Of a stretch of 64,000 bases of DNA, positions 52,986 to 61,580 are shown one piece after another. This DNA is from Cyanomargarita calcarea GSE-NOS-MK-12-04C (GTDB lineage Bacteria; Cyanobacteriota; Cyanobacteriia; Cyanobacteriales; Nostocaceae). Positions within the stretch are counted from its first letter, which is position 1; each line of letters begins with the position of its first letter. Position numbers and translations under genes: made by a program. Under the pieces are notes generated by a model that made no database searches, was not told where the DNA came from, and saw only the letters and a list, made by a program, of their open reading frames with translations. The stretch spans positions 62,001-126,000 of the forward strand of contig JAHHGZ010000008.1 of NCBI GenBank assembly GCA_019359595.1, written 5' to 3'.

Positions 52986-53632
52986 AATATATCCAAAAAG
53001 GTAACGAACCGAGTAGCTTGGCTGCATGGAATCGAAAGCTAGGCAATAGAATGCCTAATTGGAAATCCTTTAGCCATCCAGTAAAAAATGATGTGTATGC
53101 TGCACTATTAACAGAACAAGGTTATACCTGTTGTTACTGCGGTATTTCCATCAATAGGAGAAATTGCCATATTGAGCATTATCGACCCAAAAGTAAGTAT
53201 CCAGACCTGACATTTGAATACAAAAATTTGATAGCTTCCTGTCAGGGAGAAGATGAAAAAAGACCAACTAAACCAGTTCATTGCGGACACAAAAAAGGTG
53301 GTTGGTTTGAGTATGAGTTGATGGTTTCTCCCATAGATCCGAACTGTGTAGATTTCTTTAAATACTCTGGTTATGGAGAAATTATCCCAACGGATAATCC
53401 AGATAGAGAAGAGGCCGCAGAAACTACAATTGCACGTTTGGCACTCGATATTGATAAGTTGAAAAAAATGCGACGGAATGCAATTGATGCAGCACTAGAA
53501 GCTACTGATGGCTTGAGTGATGCGGAAATTGAGTTGCTTTTTCAAGGTTATCAGCAAGTCGATTCCCAGGGACGCTATACACCTTTTCTTGCGGCAATTA
53601 ATTATACTTTTAAGCAGTATTTAATTGTTTGA
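52982..53632 (+). CDS. ptuB: Septu-like HNH endonuclease (PtuB)
   Basis: The 216-residue protein is an HNH nuclease of the PtuB type. It has CCYCG (C50, C51, C53), HIEHYRPKSKYP (H63, H66), N82 in the EYKNLIASC region and the further HCGHKKG (H100, C101, H103), giving a zinc-supported HNH fold. It overlaps the ATPase gene by 4 bp, indicating translational coupling. PtuB cleaves DNA or nucleic acids on activation by PtuA in Septu and in some retron systems; no reverse transcriptase is present here, so this is stand-alone Septu. A dispersed palindrome follows the stop. Confidence 0.85.
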   Translation: MKYIQKGNEPSSLAAWNRKLGNRMPNWKSFSHPVKNDVYAALLTEQGYTCCYCGISINRRNCHIEHYRPKSKYPDLTFEYKNLIASCQGEDEKRPTKPVHCGHKKGGWFEYELMVSPIDPNCVDFFKYSGYGEIIPTDNPDREEAAETTIARLALDIDKLKKMRRNAIDAALEATDGLSDAEIELLFQGYQQVDSQGRYTPFLAAINYTFKQYLIV

Positions 53633-53639
53633 AAATTGT

Positions 53640-53672
53640 AGATCCCCGACTTCTTTTAGAAGTCAGGGATCT
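53640..53672. repeat. Dispersed 33-bp palindrome, copy 3
   Basis: AGATCCCCGACTTCTT and AGAAGTCAGGGATCT arms lie 7 bp after the ptuB stop. It is homologous to the copies at 18712 and 31327. It could serve as the transcription end of the Septu operon. Confidence 0.85.
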
Positions 53673-53861
53673 GATGTCTGGTGGGTTAATCTTTTTAGCC
53701 CACGGGAAATTATGATATAATATTTGGCTAATTGACTACTGGATATTATCTTAGAGTTCTTGCACTCATTGCTAAAAAATAAATAATTAATTAACCGCAG
53801 TAGCCGTTTCGGCTTCCCGGAGAGTAGGACGCAGATGAAGAAGATTTTGCACTCTTGTCTA

Positions 53862-55508
53862 TTACTTCCCCACAAACTTTAACCACGATTTGATATTATC
53901 TGGTAATTGCGAAACTAGACGCAATGGCATTTGTGGTGTAGAAAAAGATTGGGCATAATCTGAAGTCAGAAACGGCTGATAAATATTTGCTTCTGGTGTT
54001 AATTGTTTAATAAACGCCAAACTCACTCCTTGTGTTAGCTGACGCAAAGTTTTGGTTTCTTCACCTCTTTTTTCTCTCACAATAGTAGTTGCAGCACTCG
54101 CAAGATATGCTGGGTCGCTAATACTTAAGTGAGTTCCACCAATGGCAGTTAACAGGTATTTGTTACCGGACAATTGGGTAAAAGGTTCTATTTGATGAGT
54201 CAATGCTGGAGTTAATGCATCTTCGGTACCAGTTAAAATTAAAACTGGCTTATCGACTTGATTTAAACCCTTTTTACCAAAGAGTTCACCGACTAGGGGA
54301 TTTAGAGCGATCGCACTCTTGACTCGCTCATCTTTAAGAAGCAATTTTTCGACAGGTAAGGAAGCTGCCGCACATTGCAACCAGTCTCCAGGTGATTCAC
54401 CCAAGGAAAGAGAAGTTTTACAATACTGTCGCAACTGTTGGATGTTGACTTCACCTCCCACCAACGCTAAAGCCGTATAACCCCCCAAGGAGTGGCCAAT
54501 AACAGTTACTTTACTAGTATTAAATTTTCCTTGAAGTTGTCCCGCTTGTGTATTTAGTTTTGTTAACTCATCCAACAAAAAGCTAATATCTTTTGGTCGG
54601 TCAATAAATTCCCGAGCGGGTAAAAGTTGTGCTAGGTTGCTTGTATTTGAGGCTCTAGTAACAGATGTGCCATTACTTCCAGGATGCTCGATTGCAGCAA
54701 CTGTGATGCCATAGGATGCCAGATGACGGGCTAAATAAGCAGAAAATTTGCGGTTAGCACCAAAGCCATGAGAAATAACAACTAGCGGTTGTTGAGAATC
54801 ACCCCTACTTGCATAAATATCTACAGGAATAGTCCGATTTCTTTGTTTATCTTGTAAGACTATTGTAATAAGTTGAATATTCTGTTTACCATCCGCTGCC
54901 GGATTAAATGCTGTTGGTAACTTTGTGTTACTTACTATAGGTAAATCCCTAGCGAGCAACATTCCAATAGCTTGACTTTGTAAGTGGTTAAGGTTGAATT
55001 TGGTTGCAATTTGCAGCGCACTTGTAGCATCAATAGTTACATTTTCTTCCGGATAAGCTCGCAAAAACCCTAACGCACTTAAACCGTTGACCTGTCGCAA
55101 GGCAAGATTGAGAGTTGCTTGCAAACTTTCCACAGTACTTCCAGGTATAGTCACTCCCAAAGATGCAATTAATTGTTTGCCTTCTGGGGTTCGCACTAAC
55201 TCATCAATAAATTTGTCGCCTACATTTGGGTCAATTTGCAAACGCCGATTCAGCAATTCTGCCATCTGGGGCGTTACTAAAGATGAAAATATTTGTAATG
55301 AAGCAGGCAGTTTCCCTGTTTTGGCAAACTTTTCAATGTCCGCGATCGCTACTGACTGCTGAAACGGCCCCAACTGGATAGTAACTGTTTGAGCCGCCAA
55401 AGCAGAGGGCATTGCCGCACCCCAACTGAAAGCGAGAGTTAAACTATAAAATAATCCTTGCATTAAGGATGCTTTTGGTCGATGTCCTCGAACACGCTGA
55501 AAATGCAT
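53862..55508 (-). CDS. Secreted alpha/beta hydrolase with N-terminal DUF1400 domain
   Basis: The 548-residue protein has a basic N-terminus and signal peptide (about residues 16-39, ending SALAA), a DUF1400-like region (VTIQLGPFQQSVAIADIEKF, LQIFSSLVTPQMAELL) and an alpha/beta hydrolase domain. It shows VVISHGFGANRKF, the nucleophile elbow GHSLGG (S340), and a likely acid and histidine in ILTGTEDALTP and GGTHLSI. It resembles cyanobacterial lipase or dienelactone-hydrolase-like enzymes; the substrate is unknown. Its ATG lies only 54 bp from the tnpB stop, so the promoter must lie within or across the right end of the IS607 element. Confidence 0.88.
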   Translation of the reverse strand: MHFQRVRGHRPKASLMQGLFYSLTLAFSWGAAMPSALAAQTVTIQLGPFQQSVAIADIEKFAKTGKLPASLQIFSSLVTPQMAELLNRRLQIDPNVGDKFIDELVRTPEGKQLIASLGVTIPGSTVESLQATLNLALRQVNGLSALGFLRAYPEENVTIDATSALQIATKFNLNHLQSQAIGMLLARDLPIVSNTKLPTAFNPAADGKQNIQLITIVLQDKQRNRTIPVDIYASRGDSQQPLVVISHGFGANRKFSAYLARHLASYGITVAAIEHPGSNGTSVTRASNTSNLAQLLPAREFIDRPKDISFLLDELTKLNTQAGQLQGKFNTSKVTVIGHSLGGYTALALVGGEVNIQQLRQYCKTSLSLGESPGDWLQCAAASLPVEKLLLKDERVKSAIALNPLVGELFGKKGLNQVDKPVLILTGTEDALTPALTHQIEPFTQLSGNKYLLTAIGGTHLSISDPAYLASAATTIVREKRGEETKTLRQLTQGVSLAFIKQLTPEANIYQPFLTSDYAQSFSTPQMPLRLVSQLPDNIKSWLKFVGK

Positions 55509-55562
55509 AAGCTTATTTAGTGTTTTCTGCTATATAAAAGCTGATTGTAGTAACTGATACTT

Positions 55563-56792
55563 TTAACCGAGACATTTTGCGACATCAGAGATATCTTGAA
55601 TATCCAGTACAACATCACCAACAGAGTCAGTGAAGGTGGTATCCCACATTGCCTTGAGGAAAATCCCCACGGCTCCATTAAAATCTCGTGGTATTTCATA
55701 ACCACAATTTGGGCATTTAAAGTTCTTAGAACTACCAAGTTTTCTATGAACGTGACCGCATTTAGTGCAGGTCTTTGAAGTATATTCTTCAGTTATTCTC
55801 ACCAATTTGGAACCGTAGCGGTTACACAAATGTTCAAGGGTTTGAGAGAACTGGTAGAACGCCCAAGTCATCATTGCTCGCGCAGTTTTATTCTTTAACT
55901 TCCGTTTCTTTCTAACAACCATTTGGGATGTTTGAAAAGTTGGAAGTACAATTACATCGTAGTTTTTAGCAAGATAAGAGCCGACTTGTTTATGGCACTC
56001 AGAACGTAGGTTTTTTATCCTGGTTCTAATTCGTTCCATTGCTTGTCTTAACTTGTATCTTAGCCGCTTACATCCGTGTCCCTTCGACTTATCGTGCTTT
56101 GATTTTAGCTTATCAAGGTGAGAACAAAGTTTAGCAATTTTATTAAAATCTCCGTTCCCGAACTCAAGAAAGTCGCTTCCATCAAAGCCAGTCATAAAGG
56201 TGCGAACACCAGGATCGAGAGCAATTACCTTGTTAGTAAATTGTAGTGAAACCTCGCTCCTCACCGGGAAATTAGCAAACCAGCGTCCCTTGTTATAAGT
56301 AAGTTCTGTAGAACCGTCGGTCAGAACACAGAAATTTTGACCTTTAAATTGAGGCTTTGGTAAATGTTTAGTGGTTGATACCATCCACCTACCATTTTTA
56401 TAGGCAGTGGGGTCAAATTGAATAGTTAACTTTTGGTCGCGGATACTACGGAACTTAGCTATTTTTAATCCGGCTTGAGGATGTGATTTTTTATTTTTTC
56501 CCTTGCTTATAAATTTAGGATTTATTGCGGTTCCTGACCATGCAGTATAAGCTTCCATAGATGCATTATCTAATATCTTAGAAACATTCAAGTCTAAGCA
56601 CCATTGTGGGATTAAACCTTTATGTTTCAACATTGTCCTAAAACCCCGGACACCGCCTTTATTTCCAACTTTTTCAAAACCTTGATTTTGATTCAAATAA
56701 GCTATTGAAATGTTATATACTTTACGTACCGCAGCAACCCATTTTTTCCAAATTATTTCTAATTCTTTACACGGGTACACTCGGTAACTCAC
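55563..56792 (-). CDS. tnpB: IS607-type TnpB RNA-guided nuclease
   Basis: From the GTG at 56792 (VSYRVYPCKELE) the product has 409 residues; TTG codons at 56801 and 56804 are alternatives. The open frame runs back to 57356, but that part only overlaps tnpA in another frame. RuvC motifs are D193 (VIALDPGVRTF) and D370 (IPRDFNGAVG); zinc ligands are C342, C345, C360 and C363. The usual RuvC-II glutamate is replaced by P284 (VIVLPTFQTSQM), while E335/E336 (RITEEYTSK) lie 51 residues on. TnpB uses a guide RNA from the element's right end. It starts within the 3' end of tnpA. Confidence 0.88.
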   Translation of the reverse strand: MSYRVYPCKELEIIWKKWVAAVRKVYNISIAYLNQNQGFEKVGNKGGVRGFRTMLKHKGLIPQWCLDLNVSKILDNASMEAYTAWSGTAINPKFISKGKNKKSHPQAGLKIAKFRSIRDQKLTIQFDPTAYKNGRWMVSTTKHLPKPQFKGQNFCVLTDGSTELTYNKGRWFANFPVRSEVSLQFTNKVIALDPGVRTFMTGFDGSDFLEFGNGDFNKIAKLCSHLDKLKSKHDKSKGHGCKRLRYKLRQAMERIRTRIKNLRSECHKQVGSYLAKNYDVIVLPTFQTSQMVVRKKRKLKNKTARAMMTWAFYQFSQTLEHLCNRYGSKLVRITEEYTSKTCTKCGHVHRKLGSSKNFKCPNCGYEIPRDFNGAVGIFLKAMWDTTFTDSVGDVVLDIQDISDVAKCLG

Positions 56793-57369
56793 TGTCTTCA
56801 ACAATTTGTTTTTTGTACTTTCGCAATCCGTACAATCTACAACTGAAGACGTGGACGATGGCAAGAATATCTTCAACCATTTCGCGTTCTGGGCTGAGGT
56901 AATGCAGGTCGAGAACCAATATTTCAGTCTGCATCCTTGTACACAACCATGCGATAAGATCGAACCCAAAGCGGCAAAGCCGATCTTTGTGGGCAATGAC
57001 AACAAGTTTGCAAGAGTTTGTGAGAACTCTGTCCAGTAAGCTTTGAAGACCTTTTCGCTTAAAGTTGAGTCCGCTTCCAATGTCGGTGATGATTTCCGCA
57101 TCGGGATAACGAGACTTAAGAAACTTAACCTGTTGTTCAAGGTCAGACTTTTGACTGCGGCTTGAAACTCTGGCATAAAGTAAGGTTGCTCTTTCGTCTG
57201 TGGGATTGCCAGATCGAACAGGGATAATTGAATCGAGGTTATATCTTCTTTGACCACCTTGGGTAAAGATACCTTCGATTTTGCCTTCCGCCAGCCATCT
57301 TTCAAGCGTTTTGGTGCTGACTCCCAGTCGGGTAGCAGCGACCCTTGGTGGTACATAATTTATAGTCAT
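56767..57369 (-). CDS. tnpA: IS607-type serine recombinase TnpA
   Basis: The 200-residue protein has an N-terminal MerR-type DNA-binding domain (VPPRVAATRLGVSTKTLERW, GGQRRYNLDSI) followed by a small serine resolvase domain (LLYARVSSRSQKSDLEQQ, catalytic S69; then LVVIAHKDRLCRFGFDLI). This order is specific to IS607 transposases, which move through circular intermediates with little target-site choice. The C-terminal helix ends at 56767, overlapping the tnpB start region. It is complete and probably active. Confidence 0.93.
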   Translation of the reverse strand: MTINYVPPRVAATRLGVSTKTLERWLAEGKIEGIFTQGGQRRYNLDSIIPVRSGNPTDERATLLYARVSSRSQKSDLEQQVKFLKSRYPDAEIITDIGSGLNFKRKGLQSLLDRVLTNSCKLVVIAHKDRLCRFGFDLIAWLCTRMQTEILVLDLHYLSPEREMVEDILAIVHVFSCRLYGLRKYKKQIVEDSELPSVPV

Positions 57370-58028
57370 CTCGGGTTTTTTAGTTTACTTAAATACTATA
57401 ACACAAGATGTTCGGCAATATCTAATATGTCTGGATATTTAGCGTCCTATATTTTGCTCCTGTTATAAGAGTAATCCAAAAAATAAATGTTCCCGTTTGT
57501 CTTGTTAATACATCTATCCGGACAGGTGGGATGGTTATCTTAGAATATTTTTTTAATTAAAATGCTCTTTATGGGCGATCGCCACCCGTGGGTCGCTTTC
57601 AAGAAACACATTCCATAATTCATATATAGTAAGGATTAGAAAAAGAATGTGTTTTTTGATATTTTACGGGAGCGATGATGCCGGGATGTCTACCACCAAA
57701 GTCGTATCACGCTCGTCGGAGGCTGACCGGAATGCAGCATTTTCAACAAGCCCTAAATCTCGACCTGAACGGCAAGGGTGAACGGGCTAATAGCTCAAGT
57801 AAGGGGTCATCTTACTCAATAAGCTTTTTAACCCATTTTAATGAGTTTAAGCTTTAAGCCCGTTCGCTCTTGAAATTCCGTTCACGTACAGTGTGCCCGC
57901 AAGGGCTTAGGTAATTTAATTATGGGTGCGATTTCGAGCTTATTGACAATGCTGCAAGATGTGGGTTAACCAAATTTATATAGTTCTGCTTATTTTCGCT
58001 CACCTACCTATATAAATGGTGAAGAAAG
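57370..58028. other. Spacer upstream of tnpA with a possible structured RNA
   Basis: This 659-bp region holds the left end of the IS607 element. A block at about 57665-57920 has much higher GC than its surroundings and contains inverted segments, for example GAACGGGCTAA (57781-57791) against TTAAGCCCGTTC (57856-57867) and AAAAAGCTTATT-type AT sequence between. A 60-residue frame at 57675 is not convincing. It may be a small RNA gene or decayed mobile DNA. Confidence 0.4.
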
Positions 58029-58214
58029 TTATTTATCACTTTGTTGCACGTTATAGGTAAGCGGTTGCGGGTTTTTGGAAACATTAGTGTTAGTGTAGTG
58101 GGCTATGACAAAAACTGGTAACGTCAGAGTTAACAGAGCGATCGTTGTTCCCACAATGTCTGCCAAACGATGGGAATATGTATCGGGACTGGCAGACTGG
58201 CTATTTGAATTCAT
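58029..58214 (-). CDS. Small single-span membrane protein
   Basis: The 61-residue product (MNSNSQSASPDTYSHRLADI at the start) has one hydrophobic segment at about residues 20-41 (IVGTTIALLTLTLPVFVIAH) and a polar tail. It resembles short conserved proteins of filamentous cyanobacteria that I recall only vaguely. AT-rich sequence with an AGAAAAGAAG stretch precedes the ATG. No function can be given. Confidence 0.5.
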   Translation of the reverse strand: MNSNSQSASPDTYSHRLADIVGTTIALLTLTLPVFVIAHYTNTNVSKNPQPLTYNVQQSDK

Positions 58215-59056
58215 AGAAAAGAAGAGCTATTCACATTACTTGTAGTTCTACTCTCACCAAGAGAGTCTCTTATTATTGTAGCTATTTTTTGCGCCTTTAC
58301 TGTCAAGTAATGAATTATTTATATTATTCCTAAAAATGACCTTATATAATTTTTGATACCTAAAAATGTTGATTCAATGTAGTATTTAAATACTAGATAT
58401 TAAAATTGACAATTAATCTAGCAAACTAATTAATAATAAGTTGTCGTAAATGCCTTCCGCATGACAACGTTGAGCGGATACGAAAAATTACACTTCAATG
58501 CTGCTACTTTATCTTAATTCCTAAACTGGCAAGCGGCAAGTTTGAAATCAAGCCATATTCCTTAAAACCTTTTATCACAAGCTTTTAGAATAGATTCTTG
58601 TTGCTCGATACTCAAAATTAGCACCGAATAATCACTTAGTACACGTGGGTGCCTAACTGTTTTCGTCAGTAGTTCTACTCAAAACTTTTTCGACTCTACA
58701 ATCCCGCTCGCTACTATCAGTTTTTTACTGTCACATAACACCGAAGAAATACAGACTAATTACTATTTTTGGCATTTTGTATCAGTAATTACACCCAAAA
58801 TAAATTTTTAAGTTTTATTTAAGAATATGTGAAAAACATGAATTCAATTTTGTCAATCTACATATCGGTAGACTGATAAAATTCTGTTGGGGGTTTCACC
58901 CCTCAAATTTCCAGATTAACAATAAATAATATAATAATGAGAAAACCGCCACTAAAGTAGGGCGGTTTGGTTAAGCAATCGGAGGGTATTTATAGCTTAC
59001 TCTGCCAATTTTAAAATTGTTGTAGCAAAGTTTGCAGTTGTAAATTATTGACTGTT
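58215..59056. other. AT-rich intergenic region, no gene seen
   Basis: No coding frame, RNA gene or long repeat was recognised in this 842-bp stretch. GTTGGGGGTTTCACCCCTC at about 58887 is a short hairpin, and the DUF362 terminator lies at 58943-58968. The remaining sequence is very AT-rich (for example TAATAATAAGTTGTCG). Confidence 0.5.
58943..58975 (-). terminator. Intrinsic terminator of the DUF362 gene
   Basis: On the minus strand AAACCGCC pairs perfectly with GGCGGTTT (58961-58968 and 58943-58950) across a 10-nt loop, followed by TTCTC. It lies about 90 bp past the DUF362 stop. Confidence 0.65.
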
Positions 59057-60025
59057 TTAACGTTTGGCGTAAGCACTCATTGGTTCTTTGATAAAACGAA
59101 TGTAAAGATGCTTAAAGGTAGACTTAATGACGCGGGGCATGGCAAAATCGATGGGTACGAGCTTGTCAGGTAGCCGCCAATCGTCGATTTGCAATAAGTC
59201 AGGATGTAGTTGAGGAAAGTCGATTGCATCAAGTTCACAGCAAAGTCCCATTCGCATCGATGCAGCAACAGTAGGTACTTGTTCGGGAGAAACTTTAAGA
59301 ATTTCGACTATTGCCCTATCCAAGGCAAATACGTCAGTGGATGCAGCTAAAATACCAAGTGGACGGGGTTCACCTCCACTTGGTCCATTACCTTCATGAC
59401 CGATAATGCCATCAAGAATTGTTAAGTTGGGATTAATTGCTCTGGCAGTTTCCACTAACATTTCGGCAAAGCGGTTTGCATCTTTTCCTGCCTCCATGTG
59501 CCACCAAGCTTTCATTTTGCCGGGAACGCAACCAAATAAATTTTTGGTTCCCATTGTCAACGTTAGTTGTACGTGAGATTTCAGCTTGGGGAGGTTGATT
59601 ACTACATCTGCTTCCATTGCCTCTTTGCACAGGAGCAGGTGGTTAAACTCTTGGTTGACAGTCTCGTAACGTTTGCCCTGAAACTCGACGATCGGCAGAT
59701 TCAGTTCTTTTAAAATTGGTTGATAGCCATTTGCTTGAGCGACTCCCTTAGCACTACCAAAAGCGGGACTATCTCCCAAAAATGGAGTTCCACCACATTC
59801 AATTACCATTTGAGCAACAGCGTAAACCAGTTCCGGTCGCGTGGTACACTCTTTAGTCGGACGTGCGCCTGTAAGCAGATTTGGTTTGAGTAAAACGCGC
59901 TGCCCTGGTTTCACAAAAGCTGCCATTCCCCCGTGATGTTCGAGCAGTGTTTGTAAAGATTCCCGTAATGCCTCATATTCATAAGAAGTCGCTCGAATTA
60001 GACTGACAGATGGTGTTTTATGCAT
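59057..60025 (-). CDS. DUF362 family protein
   Basis: The 322-residue protein belongs to DUF362: VLLKPNLLTGARPTKECTTR, GGTPFLGDSPAFGSAKGV, VINLPKLKSHVQLTLTMGTK and LDGIIGHEGNGPSGGEPRPL are the family's core motifs. The ferredoxin-like 4Fe-4S segment found in some members is absent. The function is unknown, although the fold suggests a nickel- or iron-binding oxidoreductase-related domain. It lies 66 bp downstream of aspA on the same strand, with a heptamer array in the gap. Confidence 0.88.
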   Translation of the reverse strand: MHKTPSVSLIRATSYEYEALRESLQTLLEHHGGMAAFVKPGQRVLLKPNLLTGARPTKECTTRPELVYAVAQMVIECGGTPFLGDSPAFGSAKGVAQANGYQPILKELNLPIVEFQGKRYETVNQEFNHLLLCKEAMEADVVINLPKLKSHVQLTLTMGTKNLFGCVPGKMKAWWHMEAGKDANRFAEMLVETARAINPNLTILDGIIGHEGNGPSGGEPRPLGILAASTDVFALDRAIVEILKVSPEQVPTVAASMRMGLCCELDAIDFPQLHPDLLQIDDWRLPDKLVPIDFAMPRVIKSTFKHLYIRFIKEPMSAYAKR

Positions 60026-60029
60026 ATAT

Positions 60030-60098
60030 ATCTAACGATGTCCCAACTCCCAACTCCTAACTCCTAACTCCTAACTCCTAACTCCTAACTCCTACTCC
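60030..60098 (-). repeat. CTCCTAA heptamer array between aspA and the DUF362 gene
   Basis: About eight uniform ACTCCTA units fill the 66-bp spacer and overlap the last codons of aspA. Confidence 0.9.
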
Positions 60099-61501
60099 CT
60101 AATAACACTCATTTCTTCCAGATTTAGCACTTTTGCTAACTCAGTATCACTCATTAGTTTTTTTTCTAATACAATCTGACGCAGGGATTTGCCAGTTTCT
60201 AAAGATTCTTTTGCCACTGCAGCAGCGTTGAGATAACCAATGTGTGTATTCAGTGCAGTTACTAAAGCTAAACTAGCCTCAGCGTATGCCAAACAACGTT
60301 CCCGATTGGCAGTAATTCCTTTGAGACAACGTTCGGTAAGTGCAGCGATAGTGTTTCCGAGAATTTCGATGCTGTGAATCAGATTGTAGGCAATTAGGGG
60401 CATCATCACATTCAATTCTAATTGTCCGGCTTGGGCTGCTAGAGCGATCGCACTATCGTAACCCATCACCTGAAAACAGACCATAGATGTCATCTCTGCC
60501 ATGACTGGATTATATTTACCCGGCATGATCGATGAACCTGGTTGGACTGGAGGTAGCTGAATTTCTTTGAAACCTGTTTTTGGGCCAGAATCCATCAATC
60601 GCAAATCATGGGATATTTTCACTAAATCTTGAGCTAAGTTACGTAAAGCACCAGAAACATTGACAAATGGGGCCATACTCTGCATTGCTGCCATGAGGTG
60701 TGGTGCTGGTTCTAAAGGAATATCAATCAGTTCTGATAATGTTTCTACCACACGAGTGCGATACTGGGGATGAGTGTTCAAACCCGTTCCCGCTGCACTT
60801 CCTCCCAAACCCAACGCCATCAAGTCCCCACTGGCAGTGTAAATGCGATTTTGGTGTTCAGCAAGGATTTGTGCCCAAGCCCGAAAATTTTCGCCCAAGC
60901 GCACCGGTACGGCATCTTGGAGGTGGGTTCTGCCAGATTTAATGACATCTTGAAATTCTGTGGCTTTTTCCTCTAAGGTTGCTCTAGCCGACTCCAAGGC
61001 TGGGTGTAATGTCTTTGATAATGCTAACAACCCACCAATTCTAATCGCAGTCGGAATCACATCATTGGTAGACTGTCCGTAGTTAACGTGGTCATTTGGG
61101 CTAACCTGCTGGTAATTTCCCTTGGATGAACCCAGAATTTCTAATGCCCGATTTGCTAGTACTTCATTGATATTCATGTGGTGAGAAGTTCCAGCCCCCG
61201 CTTGATAAACATCTACCACAAATTGGTCGCGGAATTTTCCCCCCAAGACTTCATCCGCAGCTTCGATAATTGCTTGACTGACATCAAGAGGAATGCAACC
61301 CAGTTCGCCATTAACAAAAGAGGTAGCTTTTTTTATTAGAATGCAAGCATCTACGTAAGTATCTAGAGGCATAATACCGCTAATCGGGAAATTTTCGATA
61401 GCCCGCAGCGTTTGAATCCCGTAGTAAATGTTACTACGGATTGAGCGATCGCCCATTGAATCGTGTTCTATTCGGAATTGGGAGTCAGGTTGTTGAGCCA
61501 T
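60092..61501 (-). CDS. aspA: Aspartate ammonia-lyase
   Basis: Aspartase interconverts aspartate and fumarate plus ammonia. From the ATG at 61501 (MAQQPDSQFRIEHDSMG) it has 469 residues, the usual length; the frame extends 31 codons upstream but without family resemblance. The superfamily signature GSSIMPGKYNP and the substrate-binding stretches GRTHLQDAVPVRLGENF and GAGTSHHMNINEVLANRALE are present. The YNPVMAEM and AGQLELNVMMPLIAYN segments favour aspartase over class II fumarase. It is divergent from pgsA, with 79 bp between the ATGs. Confidence 0.9.
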   Translation of the reverse strand: MAQQPDSQFRIEHDSMGDRSIRSNIYYGIQTLRAIENFPISGIMPLDTYVDACILIKKATSFVNGELGCIPLDVSQAIIEAADEVLGGKFRDQFVVDVYQAGAGTSHHMNINEVLANRALEILGSSKGNYQQVSPNDHVNYGQSTNDVIPTAIRIGGLLALSKTLHPALESARATLEEKATEFQDVIKSGRTHLQDAVPVRLGENFRAWAQILAEHQNRIYTASGDLMALGLGGSAAGTGLNTHPQYRTRVVETLSELIDIPLEPAPHLMAAMQSMAPFVNVSGALRNLAQDLVKISHDLRLMDSGPKTGFKEIQLPPVQPGSSIMPGKYNPVMAEMTSMVCFQVMGYDSAIALAAQAGQLELNVMMPLIAYNLIHSIEILGNTIAALTERCLKGITANRERCLAYAEASLALVTALNTHIGYLNAAAVAKESLETGKSLRQIVLEKKLMSDTELAKVLNLEEMSVIRE

Positions 61502-61580
61502 AGGGATTTTTAAGTAAACTGATATGCAGAGAAACCATATCAAAAAACGGCATTGCTGAATCAGCATTATCCAAAATCGA

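Larger units (their letters stand above)
55500..57480 (-). mobile_element. IS607-family insertion sequence (tnpA + tnpB)
   Basis: The element carries a serine recombinase gene and tnpB in the usual IS607 order on the minus strand. Both genes are open. The exact ends are not defined, since IS607 has no target duplication or clear inverted repeats; the right end must lie between tnpB and the hydrolase gene (about 55509-55562), and the left end beyond 57370. The guide RNA is expected to cover the 3' part of tnpB and the right end. Confidence 0.75.

Noticed and set aside
56793-57356. N-terminal extension of the tnpB frame
   Set aside because: It runs out of frame through the tnpA coding region and lacks TnpB sequence before VSYRVYPCKE; TnpB begins near 56792.
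57675-57857. 60-codon frame upstream of tnpA
   Set aside because: No family resemblance and it lies in a block that looks structured rather than coding.
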